Shown: positions 26,339-34,377 of the stretch, one piece after another
How the letters are laid out: the number at the start of each line of letters is the position of its first letter
How positions within the stretch are numbered: position 1 is the stretch's first letter
Source of the DNA: an uncultured Lachnospiraceae bacterium
GTDB lineage: Bacteria > Bacillota > Clostridia > Lachnospirales > Lachnospiraceae
Direction: 5' to 3'
Assembly (NCBI GenBank): GCA_947648875.1
Contig: CANSPM010000010.1
Coordinates: 24,007 to 88,006, forward strand
Length of the DNA stretch: 64,000 nucleotides
Position numbers and translations under genes: made by a program
The notes under the pieces: generated by a model
The model's input: only the letters and a program-made list of their open reading frames with translations
The model's database searches: none
What the model was told of the DNA's origin: nothing

Positions 26339-27298
26339 ATGAAATACCTTAGTAAAAAAATAGTTACTCTCATTATGACATTGTTCGTGGTATCGGCGGC
26401 CGCCTTCATCGCTTTTCAGATTATCCCCGGGGATGTGGTGACTTCTATCCTTGGGACGGAGGCGACTCCGGAGAGGGAGGCACAGCTCCGGGAGGAACTG
26501 GGATTGAATGATCCCCCGGTGGCGCGGTATTTCCGATGGGCTGGCGGCGTGCTTATGGGTGATCTGGGCATCAGTTACCGCTATGCCAAAAATATGAATG
26601 AAATGATGCCGGTGGCGGAACTGATCGGAGATAAGCTGCCGGTAACGCTGTCCCTGGCGGCTATCTCACTGGTGCTGATCGTGGCGGTGTCCATTCCCCT
26701 AGGCGTACTGTGGGCCCGCAGCAGGAATAAGGTCCTGGATGCGGCTCTGGGTGTGATTACCCAGACGACTATGGCAATTCCTTCTTTCTTTTTGGGAATC
26801 ATTGTGACATATCTGTTTGGCATGGTGTTTAAATGTTTTGTGCCCGGAGGATATGTAAGTTACGAAAAAGATATAAAAGGATTTCTATTTTATCTACTGT
26901 TTCCGGCACTGGCCATAGCGCTGCCCAAAGCGGCCATGACTGCCCGATTTTTGCGGGGGTCACTGCTGACGGAACTTCGGGCGGACTATGTGCGCACCGC
27001 CCGGAGCAAGGGGTGCGGCGAGCGGAGAGTGATGTACGGTCATGTGCTGCGCAATGCCATGATGCCGGTGATTACTTTTCTGGGGATGATTATCGCGGAG
27101 ATTGTGGCGGGCAGTATTGTGGTGGAGCAGGTGTTTTCCCTGCCGGGAATCGGGAGACTGTTGATCAGTTCCATCTCCACCAGAGATCTGCCGGTAGTGG
27201 AAATTTTGATTTTGTATATCACTTTTGTGGTGATTTTTGTGTATTTCCTGGTGGATATCCTCTACAGGGTAGTGGACCCCAGGATCAGCGGTAAGTGA
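26339..27298 (+). CDS. ABC transporter permease, DppB/OppB type
   Basis: A 319-residue inner-membrane permease with six predicted transmembrane helices. The start at 26339 has AAAGGAGG seven bases upstream; the frame extends back to a TTG with no such site. The N-terminal KYLSKKIVTLIMTLFVVS helix, the PERE-type periplasmic region and the ATPase-docking EAA loop (YVRTARSKGCGERRV, HVLRNAMMPV) are all present. It pairs with the DppC-type permease. Confidence 0.94.
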   Translation: MKYLSKKIVTLIMTLFVVSAAAFIAFQIIPGDVVTSILGTEATPEREAQLREELGLNDPPVARYFRWAGGVLMGDLGISYRYAKNMNEMMPVAELIGDKLPVTLSLAAISLVLIVAVSIPLGVLWARSRNKVLDAALGVITQTTMAIPSFFLGIIVTYLFGMVFKCFVPGGYVSYEKDIKGFLFYLLFPALAIALPKAAMTARFLRGSLLTELRADYVRTARSKGCGERRVMYGHVLRNAMMPVITFLGMIIAEIVAGSIVVEQVFSLPGIGRLLISSISTRDLPVVEILILYITFVVIFVYFLVDILYRVVDPRISGK

Positions 27299-27317
27299 GA
27301 GTGTGGGGGAGAAGGGG

Positions 27318-27809
27318 ATGGAGATAAAAGATCTACAGGTACGCAGAGCGGACGAGACGGATATTGCGCTGTTGTTTGAGCTGATTCATTGTATGGCGGT
27401 GTATGAAAAAAGGCCCCAGGATATGACGGGGACACGGGAACAGTTAAAGTACTGGCTTTTTGAGAGGAAGATTGCCACGGCTCTGATTGCCCGGCGCGGT
27501 GAGGAGGCGGTGGGGTATGCGCTGTACTACCCGGCGTTTGGTTCCTTTGCCGCAGTGGGTAAAGTACACCTGGAAGACTTGTTTCTGAAAGAGGAGTATC
27601 GAGGCAGGGGCCTTGGACGGCATTTTCTCGGCAGAATAGCAGAGTTTGTGTTGGCGGAGGGGTATACGGAAATGGAGTGGAGCTGCCTGGACTGGAATAA
27701 GCCGTCCATTGCTTTTTATGAGAGGCTGGGGGCGGACCGGGAAACGGGAAGAGAGTATTTCGGCTTCTGTAAATCCCAGTTGGAGGCCGCCGCAGCTTTC
27801 GCGAAATGA
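27318..27809 (+). CDS. GNAT-family N-acetyltransferase inside the peptide transporter operon
   Basis: A 163-residue GNAT protein. The acetyl-CoA-binding motif A is VHLEDLFLKEEYRGRGLG, with Arg-Gly-x-Gly-Leu-Gly at the pyrophosphate loop. The C-terminal CLDWNKPSIAFYERLGA is typical of the diamine/phosphinothricin acetyltransferase branch. GGGGGAGAAGGGG precedes ATG 27318. It lies 19 bases after the DppB-type gene and before the DppC-type gene, so it is co-transcribed; it may acetylate an imported amine or peptide, which is inference. Confidence 0.9.
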   Translation: MEIKDLQVRRADETDIALLFELIHCMAVYEKRPQDMTGTREQLKYWLFERKIATALIARRGEEAVGYALYYPAFGSFAAVGKVHLEDLFLKEEYRGRGLGRHFLGRIAEFVLAEGYTEMEWSCLDWNKPSIAFYERLGADRETGREYFGFCKSQLEAAAAFAK

Positions 27810-27969
27810 CTCTCGGTATATGGAAGCTCTTGCGGCGGCGTATAGAGTGCTTGCCATGTGCACATTCAGGCGGCAGGAGAAAATGAGAGTCGGGTTTATC
27901 AGGGGGGCCATAAAAATGCGGTAGATGCCCCGGGACAAATGCCCGGCGGGTGAGGAGAACAGAGCGGAC

Positions 27970-28782
27970 GTGAAGAGAAAAGGCGGAATAAAATGGAATA
28001 AATACCTGATTGCGGGCCTGTGTATGACGGGCCTTATTGTGCTTCTTGCGATTGTGGGCATTTTCTGGACGCCCTACAGCACCACCTCCATGTCCGCCTC
28101 CGAGCGCTTTGCGGCGCCTTCCCTGCGGCATTTTTTCGGCACGGACAATTTTGGGCGGGACATTTTTTCCAGAGTGATGAAGGGCATCGGCACTACCATA
28201 TTGATCAGTACGTTGGTGGTGGCGATGTCCGGGACGGCGGGTATACTGGTGGGAGCGCTGACAGGGTATTTTGGCGGTGTTGTGGATGAGGTGGTGATGC
28301 GTGTCACCGACGCCATTAACGGTTTCCCCAGTATTTTGCTGGCACTGGTGGTGATCAGCGTTATGGGCACGGGACAGAGGAACCTGGTGATTTCGCTGGG
28401 GATTGTGTTTATGCCGAGTTTTATCCGCATTGTGCGCAGTGAGTTCATCCGTCTGCGGGACGCGGACTATATCAGCCGGGCGCGGCTGATGGGCGTGGGT
28501 CGGATAAGGATTCTGTTTGTGCATATTTTGCCCAATATATTTTCCACGTTCTGGGTGTCGGTGATGATCGGCTTTAACAACGCGATTTTGGCGGAGTCCG
28601 GCATGAGCTATCTGGGAATCGGTGTGCAGCCCCCCCAGGCCAGTCTGGGAAAAATGTTGTCGGACGCCCAGGGGTATCTGACCACGGCGCCCTGGTACGC
28701 TTTGGCGCCGGGGCTCACCATCGTGTGGATTGTGCTGGGATTTTCTCTTCTCAGTGAAGGTGTACAGAGACTGAGTAAGTAA
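27970..28782 (+). CDS. ABC transporter permease, DppC/OppC type
   Basis: About 270 residues with six predicted transmembrane segments. FFGTDNFGRDIFSRVMKG is the OppC_N signature, and RARLMGVGRIRILFVHILPN is the EAA loop (shortened). The GTG at 27970 follows GAGGAG 12 bases upstream and gives the usual short, basic N-terminus (VKRKGGIKWNKYL). The frame is open to an ATG at 27925 that has no ribosome binding site. It follows the GNAT gene and is the second half of the peptide channel. Confidence 0.92.
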   Translation: MKRKGGIKWNKYLIAGLCMTGLIVLLAIVGIFWTPYSTTSMSASERFAAPSLRHFFGTDNFGRDIFSRVMKGIGTTILISTLVVAMSGTAGILVGALTGYFGGVVDEVVMRVTDAINGFPSILLALVVISVMGTGQRNLVISLGIVFMPSFIRIVRSEFIRLRDADYISRARLMGVGRIRILFVHILPNIFSTFWVSVMIGFNNAILAESGMSYLGIGVQPPQASLGKMLSDAQGYLTTAPWYALAPGLTIVWIVLGFSLLSEGVQRLSK

Positions 28783-28890
28783 GAATACAGGCAGAGAGCA
28801 GGTAAGAGAGAGTCTGCTTGAGCAGGAGCGGTGGCAGAGCAAGTCAGAGAAAGATGCCCGGGTCCCGGCAGGCGCGGGCGGAGGATAGTG

Positions 28891-29286
28891 ATGTTTCAAA
28901 TCAGTTTTGGTTCCAATTGCTTTCGACATCCCGGCGGTGAAGAATCGATAGAATTGATTATTGCCTCTAAACTGGAGTGCGCGGATTTATCAGAGTTTGG
29001 AAAAAGAAGCATTAGAAAAATGTGGGAGTGGGAAAGGAAATGCAACTACACCCAGCAGAGCCTGGAGGAGAGATATGGTCTTTCTGTCAACAGAATGGCA
29101 GGCGCGGATGAGATTGCCGAGGTGGTGTCGCTTCTGCAAAAAATGGAAGGGGTTGAACTCCTCGATATTCAGAAAGAGAAGATTATAAACGCCATGGTAC
29201 TCTTTCAGCCCCTATGGAATTGGAAAATCTACGCTCTAGAGACAAAGGAGACCTATCTGTATGTGGAATGGGGAACCACAGTATAG
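28891..29286 (+). CDS. Hypothetical protein in the peptide transporter operon
   Basis: 131 residues, soluble, no recognised domain. GGCGGAGGATAGTG ahead of ATG 28891 supports translation; the longer frame from GTG 28831 has atypical Arg/Gly-rich sequence. Visible features are a mixed helical composition, an acidic middle (GADEIAEVVSLLQKMEGVE) and an aromatic C-terminus (FQPLWNWKIYALETKE). It lies between the DppC-type permease and the fused ATPase. Confidence 0.6.
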   Translation: MFQISFGSNCFRHPGGEESIELIIASKLECADLSEFGKRSIRKMWEWERKCNYTQQSLEERYGLSVNRMAGADEIAEVVSLLQKMEGVELLDIQKEKIINAMVLFQPLWNWKIYALETKETYLYVEWGTTV

Positions 29287-29371
29287 GGAGATAAATGTTT
29301 CAGGGGACATATACGAATTTTTGATATAAAATGACGAAAATGTGCGCGGATTGCATGGGAGGTGACGCACA

Positions 29372-31030
29372 ATGGTTACCATAGAAGATTTATCGGTCAA
29401 TTTTGGCAGCACGGAGGCGGTGCGTCATGTAAATCTGGAGATACAAGGCGGAGAAATTCTGGGTGTGGTGGGGGAATCGGGTTCCGGAAAATCCGTGACG
29501 GCGCTGACCTTGATGGGACTGGTATCGGAGGAAGCCACGGTTACCAGTGGCAGAATCCTGTTTGACGACGCGGTGCTGCAGGAGGCGGGAAAGCCCAGGG
29601 ATAAGGCCCTGTACCGGCGCTATCAGGGAGAACGGATGTCCATGGTCTTTCAGGAACCCATGACTTCCCTGAATCCCACCCAGCGGGTGGGGCGGCAGGT
29701 GGAGGAGATGCTGCGGCTGCACAGTATGCCGGCTTATTCCGAAGAGGGCGCCCCGGGCAGGGGCACAGCCGCAGAGCCTTCCTCTCCGGCTGAACCGAAG
29801 GGACGCGCCGCTGGCGGCAGGCAGCAGCGGCAGGCCATGAAACAGTTGGTTCTGGAGACTTTTGCCGCAGTGGGGCTTCGGGAGCCGGAGCGGGTGTATG
29901 GCTGTTATCCCCATCAACTCAGCGGCGGTATGCGCCAGCGGGTGATGATTGCCATGGCCATCATTCTGCATCCCCGGCTGATCGTGGCGGACGAGCCCAC
30001 CACGGCGCTGGATGTGACAGTGCAGAACCAGATTATGGATCTGTTGCGGGAGATCAATGAGAAGCGGCATAATGCCATTCTGTTTATCACCCATGATTTA
30101 AATCTGGCAAGGCGGATTTGCCACAGAATCGCCGTGATGAAGGACGGCAGAGTGGTAGAGACCGGCACGCCGGAGGAGATTTTTGAGCACCCGAGAGAAG
30201 AATACACCCGCAACCTCATAGAGGCGGTGCCCAGCCGCATGAAGCGCCGTACCAAAAGAGGAGGGGGAGGGCAAATCTGCCCGGAACCTGTGGTGACAGT
30301 CAGGGATCTCCAGGTATATTACAGGGAGGGCGGCAACAGTTTGTTTTCCCGGGGAAAGAAAAACCATGTGGTGCGGGACGCGGGATTTGAGATTCGAAAG
30401 GGAGAGATTCTGGGGCTGGTGGGGGAGAGCGGCTGCGGCAAGACCTCTCTGTCCAAGGCGATTCTGGGTATGAACAGGGACATTACAGGGGAGATTCGGC
30501 ATTATTCCACCCGACCCCAGATGATTTTTCAGGATCCCTACAGCAGCCTGAATCCTTCCAAGACAGTGGGATGGCTGCTGGAGGAGCCTCTGCGGGCCAG
30601 GGGGAAGCTGGAGCCGGAGCGGGCCATGTCGGCGGCGGACATGCGATGCGCCGCCATGGAGATGCTTGGGACGGTGGGACTTTCCGAAGCGTATTATGAC
30701 CGCAGACCCTCCCAACTCAGCGGTGGCCAGCGACAGCGGATCAGCATCGGGCAGGCTCTGATTACCCGGCCCGGTCTGGTCATCGCGGATGAGCCTGTCT
30801 CGGCGCTGGATGTAACCATACAGGCCCAGATCATGGAACTGATGCGCAGGCTTCAGGAGGAGATGGGGCTGGCCTATCTCTTTATTTCCCATGATATCAA
30901 TGTGATTTACCAGATGAGTGACCGAATTATGGTTATGAAAGAGGGAAAAATCCTGGAAATCGGGGAGACGGAGGAGGTGTTCGCCCATCCCCGGGAGGAA
31001 TATACCAGGCAGCTGCTTCGGGAGTCTTAG
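29372..31030 (+). CDS. Peptide ABC transporter ATPase, DppD-DppF fusion
   Basis: A 552-residue protein with two complete nucleotide-binding domains, like YejF or GsiA. Domain 1 (~1-285): Walker A GESGSGKS, Q-loop FQEPMTSLNP, signature LSGGMRQRV, Walker B LIVADEPTTALD. Domain 2 (~300-552): GESGCGKTS, FQDPYSSLNP, LSGGQRQRI, LVIADEPVSALD. Domain 1 has a ~35-residue low-complexity insertion (SEEGAPGRGTAAEPSSPAEP) between Q-loop and signature, a place where insertions are unusual. Domain 2 is short between Walker A and the Q-loop. GGGAGGTGAC precedes the start. It energises the two permeases of the operon. Confidence 0.95.
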   Translation: MVTIEDLSVNFGSTEAVRHVNLEIQGGEILGVVGESGSGKSVTALTLMGLVSEEATVTSGRILFDDAVLQEAGKPRDKALYRRYQGERMSMVFQEPMTSLNPTQRVGRQVEEMLRLHSMPAYSEEGAPGRGTAAEPSSPAEPKGRAAGGRQQRQAMKQLVLETFAAVGLREPERVYGCYPHQLSGGMRQRVMIAMAIILHPRLIVADEPTTALDVTVQNQIMDLLREINEKRHNAILFITHDLNLARRICHRIAVMKDGRVVETGTPEEIFEHPREEYTRNLIEAVPSRMKRRTKRGGGGQICPEPVVTVRDLQVYYREGGNSLFSRGKKNHVVRDAGFEIRKGEILGLVGESGCGKTSLSKAILGMNRDITGEIRHYSTRPQMIFQDPYSSLNPSKTVGWLLEEPLRARGKLEPERAMSAADMRCAAMEMLGTVGLSEAYYDRRPSQLSGGQRQRISIGQALITRPGLVIADEPVSALDVTIQAQIMELMRRLQEEMGLAYLFISHDINVIYQMSDRIMVMKEGKILEIGETEEVFAHPREEYTRQLLRES

Positions 31031-31134
31031 TGTATATTACAATGAGGAGGGCCCCCCATCCAACAGCTGGCGGTCGGATGGATGTGGCAGAATAGGTGGT
31101 TTTTGCCGCAGAGGAAATGCATTATAAAATAGTT

Positions 31135-31168
31135 CCCCGGGTATATGGTAACGGCGATATACCCGGGG
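31135..31168 (+). terminator. Strong stem-loop after the peptide transporter operon
   Basis: CCCCGGGTATAT (31135-31146) and ATATACCCGGGG (31157-31168) form a perfect 12-bp stem with a 10-base loop. There is no T-run after it, so it may act as a Rho-linked or processing end rather than a classic terminator. Confidence 0.5.
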
Positions 31169-31191
31169 ATTTGTGTATCAGCGGAAAGAGA

Positions 31192-31246
31192 TTTAAGGAA
31201 GATTTAAGGATTTTCTAAATACAGTTAAGAAAAAGAAACAGATAAT
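31192..31246 (+). promoter_or_regulatory. Four-repeat response-regulator box array and promoter of the two-component operon
   Basis: TTTAAGG (31192), TTTAAGG (31203), TCTAAAT (31214) and GTTAAGA (31224) are spaced 11, 11 and 10 bases. GATAAT at 31241-31246 begins 17 bases after the start of the last repeat and can serve as the -10 box. OmpR-type regulators bind such helically phased direct repeats. The same geometry recurs at 33450-33504. Confidence 0.65.
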
Positions 31247-31338
31247 GAAAGGGTGGTATTGTGAAATGGATCTTGGAAAATTTACATTACGGCCTGGAGA
31301 TATGTTTCGCTGGATATAAGGAGAAAGAGGGATGTGGA

Positions 31339-32016
31339 ATGAATTACGACTGTTTGATTATAGACGATGAAAAAATGCTGGCCGACAGTACGGCGGAATA
31401 TTTTAATCTGTTTGGCGTAAACACGGCGGCGGTCTATGGGGCGGAGCAGTGCCGTCGCTTTCTTGGAGAAAATGAGGCGCAACTGCTGCTGCTGGACATC
31501 AATCTGGGGGACGGCAGCGGTTTTGCGCTGTGCAGAGAACTGCGGGAGACTATGAATATTCCCATTCTGTTTATCTCCGCGAGAACCAGTGATGACGATC
31601 AAATTATCGCTCTGGGAATCGGCGGAGACGACTATATTCAGAAACCCTATTCTCTGGGGGTGTTGCTGGCTAAAGTAAAGGCGGTGTTAAAACGTTACGG
31701 CCAGAGCGCCCGGGCGGAGGGGTTCGAGGACGGCTGGCTGAAAATCGACTTTGACGCCAAGGGCCTGTGGGTGCAGGGCAGGCCTGTAAAGCTGACCATG
31801 CGGGAATTTCGGCTGCTGGTCTATCTGGTGCGGAACAGAGACAGAGTGGTGGCAAAACAGGAGTTGTTTGAAAAGGTCTGGGAGGACAGGTTCACGGGGG
31901 ATGGGACCCTCAATGTGCATATCCGAAAAATTCGCGAGGCCATAGAACCGGAACCCAACAGACCCCGGTATATTGTAACTTTCTGGGGGGAGGGGTATCG
32001 TTTTATGGAAACGTAG
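31339..32016 (+). CDS. OmpR-family response regulator
   Basis: 225 residues. The receiver domain (CLIIDDEKMLAD, phosphoacceptor Asp in LLLDINLGDGSG, Thr/Ser and Lys in FISARTSDDD and DDYIQKPYS) is followed by a winged-helix DNA-binding domain (LTMREFRLLVYLVRNRD, TLNVHIRKIREAIE, YIVTFWGEGYRF). ATG 31339 has AGAGGGATG upstream; the longer frame from GTG 31261 is less likely. It is co-transcribed with the histidine kinase and probably binds the repeat arrays at 31192 and 33450. Confidence 0.95.
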   Translation: MNYDCLIIDDEKMLADSTAEYFNLFGVNTAAVYGAEQCRRFLGENEAQLLLLDINLGDGSGFALCRELRETMNIPILFISARTSDDDQIIALGIGGDDYIQKPYSLGVLLAKVKAVLKRYGQSARAEGFEDGWLKIDFDAKGLWVQGRPVKLTMREFRLLVYLVRNRDRVVAKQELFEKVWEDRFTGDGTLNVHIRKIREAIEPEPNRPRYIVTFWGEGYRFMET

Positions 32017-32081
32017 GGGAGAGGGTTTTGGTGCCCAAAGCCACGGTGACAGCAGATTTTGCGGAATAAGTGGAGCGTACA

Positions 32082-33359
32082 ATGAGAAAGATATATCCGA
32101 TTGTCTGTATTTTGATTCTTTTTTTGGCGGAGGCGGCGCTTTTGACTGTCTTTGCGTGCAAAGGCGGCGATTTTCGACAGGATACGGTGGCGGTGAACGA
32201 GATTCTGAAGTTTGTTGAGACAAACTGGGAATATCTGGAGGAGTGTACTTTTTCGGAAGATATACCTGAAAAATATGATTTTGCGGTGCTGGATGGGGAC
32301 GGCGGTATCCTGTGGAGAACGGCGGAGGGGCTGCGTGAGAATGTAAATGCCGCCATCGCCCATAGGGACACTGTTTTGAATGTGGAACGGGAAGGAAGAG
32401 CAGTGGGGAAAGTGATTATCCGCAACGGGACGGAGGAGGATTATGCGGTCCAAAAGCGAAATCTGGCTGCGGCGCTGGGGGGGATTTTGCTGGCGCAGGC
32501 GGCGGCGTTGCTGGGGTATACCGCCTGGCTGCAATGGCGGCTTGTGTTACCTTTCGACAGATTAAAAGGTTTTGCCGAGCGGGTGGCGGGCGGCAATCTG
32601 GATGTGCCACTGGAGATGGACAGGCATAATCTGTTCGGCGCGTTCACGGAGAGCTTCGACATTATGCGCTCGGAACTGAAAAAGGCCCGGCTGGCGGAGG
32701 CCCGGGCCAACGCGGGCAAAAAGGAGCTGGTGGCAAAACTCTCCCATGATATCAAGACTCCCGTGGCCAGCATCAAGGCGGCGTCGGAACTGGGACTGGC
32801 TCTGGCAGGCAGCGACAGACTGCGGGACAACTACACACAGATCATTCGCAAAGCGGACCAGATTAACTCGCTGATCACCAATCTGTTTACCGCTACCCTG
32901 GAGGAATTACAGCAGCTCTCTGTCTGCCCCGTGGACCTGGAGAGCGGCGTGCTGGGGGAACTGTTGGAGAATGCCGATTATCTGCACCGCGCCGCGCTTC
33001 CCCAGATTCCCTCCTGCCTGCTCCATGCGGATCAGCTTCGTCTGCAACAAGTGCTGGACAATATTTTTGCCAACTCCTATAAGTATGCCGATACGGAGAT
33101 TTTGGTCACTATATTCAGAGAGAACAGCCGTCTGACGCTTACTGTCGAGGATTTTGGCGGCGGCGTGCCCGGGGAGGAGATACCTTTGCTGAAAGAGAAG
33201 TTCTGGCGGGGCAGCAATGCCGGTGATCGGGAGGGGGCAGGGCTGGGGTTGTTTATCTCGGACTATTTTATGAGGGAAATGCAGGGAGCGCTGACAATGG
33301 AGAACGGAGCGGCGGGGCTGCTGGTAAGAGTGGAGATTCCGCTGAGCGGGGCAGTTTAA
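32082..33359 (+). CDS. Membrane sensor histidine kinase
   Basis: About 425 residues. Transmembrane helices at ~5-25 and ~125-150 bracket an extracellular sensor domain of ~100 residues, so it is not an intramembrane-sensing (Bce-type) kinase. A HAMP linker (RLVLPFDRLKGFAERVAGG) is followed by the phosphoacceptor His in KLSHDIKTPVAS and the ATP-binding domain (LDNIFANSYKYAD, DFGGGVPGEE, FWRGSN and GAGLGLFIS). ATG 32082 follows GGAG; GTG 32070 is an alternative. It pairs with the response regulator. Confidence 0.94.
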   Translation: MRKIYPIVCILILFLAEAALLTVFACKGGDFRQDTVAVNEILKFVETNWEYLEECTFSEDIPEKYDFAVLDGDGGILWRTAEGLRENVNAAIAHRDTVLNVEREGRAVGKVIIRNGTEEDYAVQKRNLAAALGGILLAQAAALLGYTAWLQWRLVLPFDRLKGFAERVAGGNLDVPLEMDRHNLFGAFTESFDIMRSELKKARLAEARANAGKKELVAKLSHDIKTPVASIKAASELGLALAGSDRLRDNYTQIIRKADQINSLITNLFTATLEELQQLSVCPVDLESGVLGELLENADYLHRAALPQIPSCLLHADQLRLQQVLDNIFANSYKYADTEILVTIFRENSRLTLTVEDFGGGVPGEEIPLLKEKFWRGSNAGDREGAGLGLFISDYFMREMQGALTMENGAAGLLVRVEIPLSGAV

Positions 33360-33410
33360 AAACAGGCGTTTCTGTAAACCGTGGAGCGCTGTATAAACGC
33401 TCTGTTTTGG
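33359..33410 (+). terminator. Possible terminator after the kinase gene
   Basis: AAACAGGCGTTT next to the stop codon can pair with AAACGCTCTGTTT ~25 bases on, with one bulged base, followed by a short T-run. Weak. Confidence 0.3.
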
Positions 33411-33449
33411 AGGGGCTCAGTGTTGTGGAAAGGAAGGAAATGTGCCGGA

Positions 33450-33504
33450 TTTAAGAAGTATTTAAGAATTGCCTAAAGACATTTAAGATTCTGGATAATA
33501 GAAT
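33450..33504 (+). promoter_or_regulatory. Four-repeat response-regulator box array and promoter of the ABC exporter
   Basis: TTTAAGA (33450), TTTAAGA (33461), CCTAAAG (33472) and TTTAAGA (33482) are spaced 11, 11 and 10 bases. TAGAAT at 33499-33504 starts 17 bases after the last repeat begins. Spacing and -10 position are identical to the array at 31192-31246, which implies control by the same regulator. Confidence 0.7.
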
Positions 33505-33617
33505 GTAATCCATAAAGCGGCGTCTCACCTGTAGCGGGAGAAAAAGCATTTTCATATCCCCCGGATATTCCGGGGCGGGCCATGGCGCGATGACCGCGGA
33601 GTAGAAGGGAGTAGGCA

Positions 33618-34376
33618 ATGAAAAAAACACTTTTAAAGACAGAGAGCTTAAGCAAGTCCTTTTCCAGCGGCGGAACCTTACAGCATGTTCTGAAAAATAT
33701 TGATCTGGAGCTTTACGAGGGAGACTTCACGGTGATCATGGGAGCCAGTGGGGCGGGGAAATCTACCTTACTGTACGCTTTATCGGGAATGGACACCCCC
33801 ACACTCGGCAGGATTACTTTCGGTGATCAGGTGATCTCGGATTTAACCCCGGATGAACTGGCGGTCTTTCGCCGCAGGCACTGCGGTTTTGTGTTTCAAC
33901 AGATCTATCTCATAGACGGCATGTCCGTCATGGACAATGTATTGGCGGCGGGGCTGCTGGCGGACCGGAATAAAAAGGCTTTGGCGGAGCGGGCCGCAAA
34001 GCTGTTTGAGGCGGTGGATATCCCGCCGCAGACCCGGAGAAAGTTTCCGTCCCAGATATCCGGCGGAGAGGCCCAGCGGGCGGGGATCGTCCGGGGGCTG
34101 ATCAACTCCCCGGAGATACTCTACGCCGACGAGCCAACCGGCGCGCTAAACTCCCAGACGGGACTGGATGTGCTGAATGTGCTGTCCGATTTCAACCGGC
34201 GGGGGCAGAGCGTGGTGATGGTCACCCACGATATGCGTTCAGCCCGGCGAGGCAACCGTATTTTGTACCTGAAAGACGGTGTGATCCTGGGGGAGTGCGA
34301 CTTGGGAAAATATGTGCATGGAGATGCCGAAAGACATGAAAAACTCTCGGCATTTTTGGCGGAAATGGGGTGGTAG
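33618..34376 (+). CDS. ABC exporter ATP-binding protein (MacB/LolD type)
   Basis: A 252-residue ATPase. Walker A GASGAGKST, Q-loop FVFQQIYLIDGMSV, signature ISGGEAQRAGIVRG, Walker B ILYADEPTGALNS and the H-loop VTHDMRSA are complete. The ADEPTGALNS sequence and the short length are typical of FtsX-permease partners. A ribosome binding site (GAAGGGAG) precedes ATG. The permease starts one base after its stop codon region, so translation is coupled. Confidence 0.95.
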   Translation: MKKTLLKTESLSKSFSSGGTLQHVLKNIDLELYEGDFTVIMGASGAGKSTLLYALSGMDTPTLGRITFGDQVISDLTPDELAVFRRRHCGFVFQQIYLIDGMSVMDNVLAAGLLADRNKKALAERAAKLFEAVDIPPQTRRKFPSQISGGEAQRAGIVRGLINSPEILYADEPTGALNSQTGLDVLNVLSDFNRRGQSVVMVTHDMRSARRGNRILYLKDGVILGECDLGKYVHGDAERHEKLSAFLAEMGW

Positions 34377-34377
34377 T

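Noticed and set aside
27262..28929. 555-codon minus-strand open frame across the GNAT and DppC-type genes
   Set aside because: Low-complexity Arg/His/Pro/Ser translation antisense to two well-supported genes.
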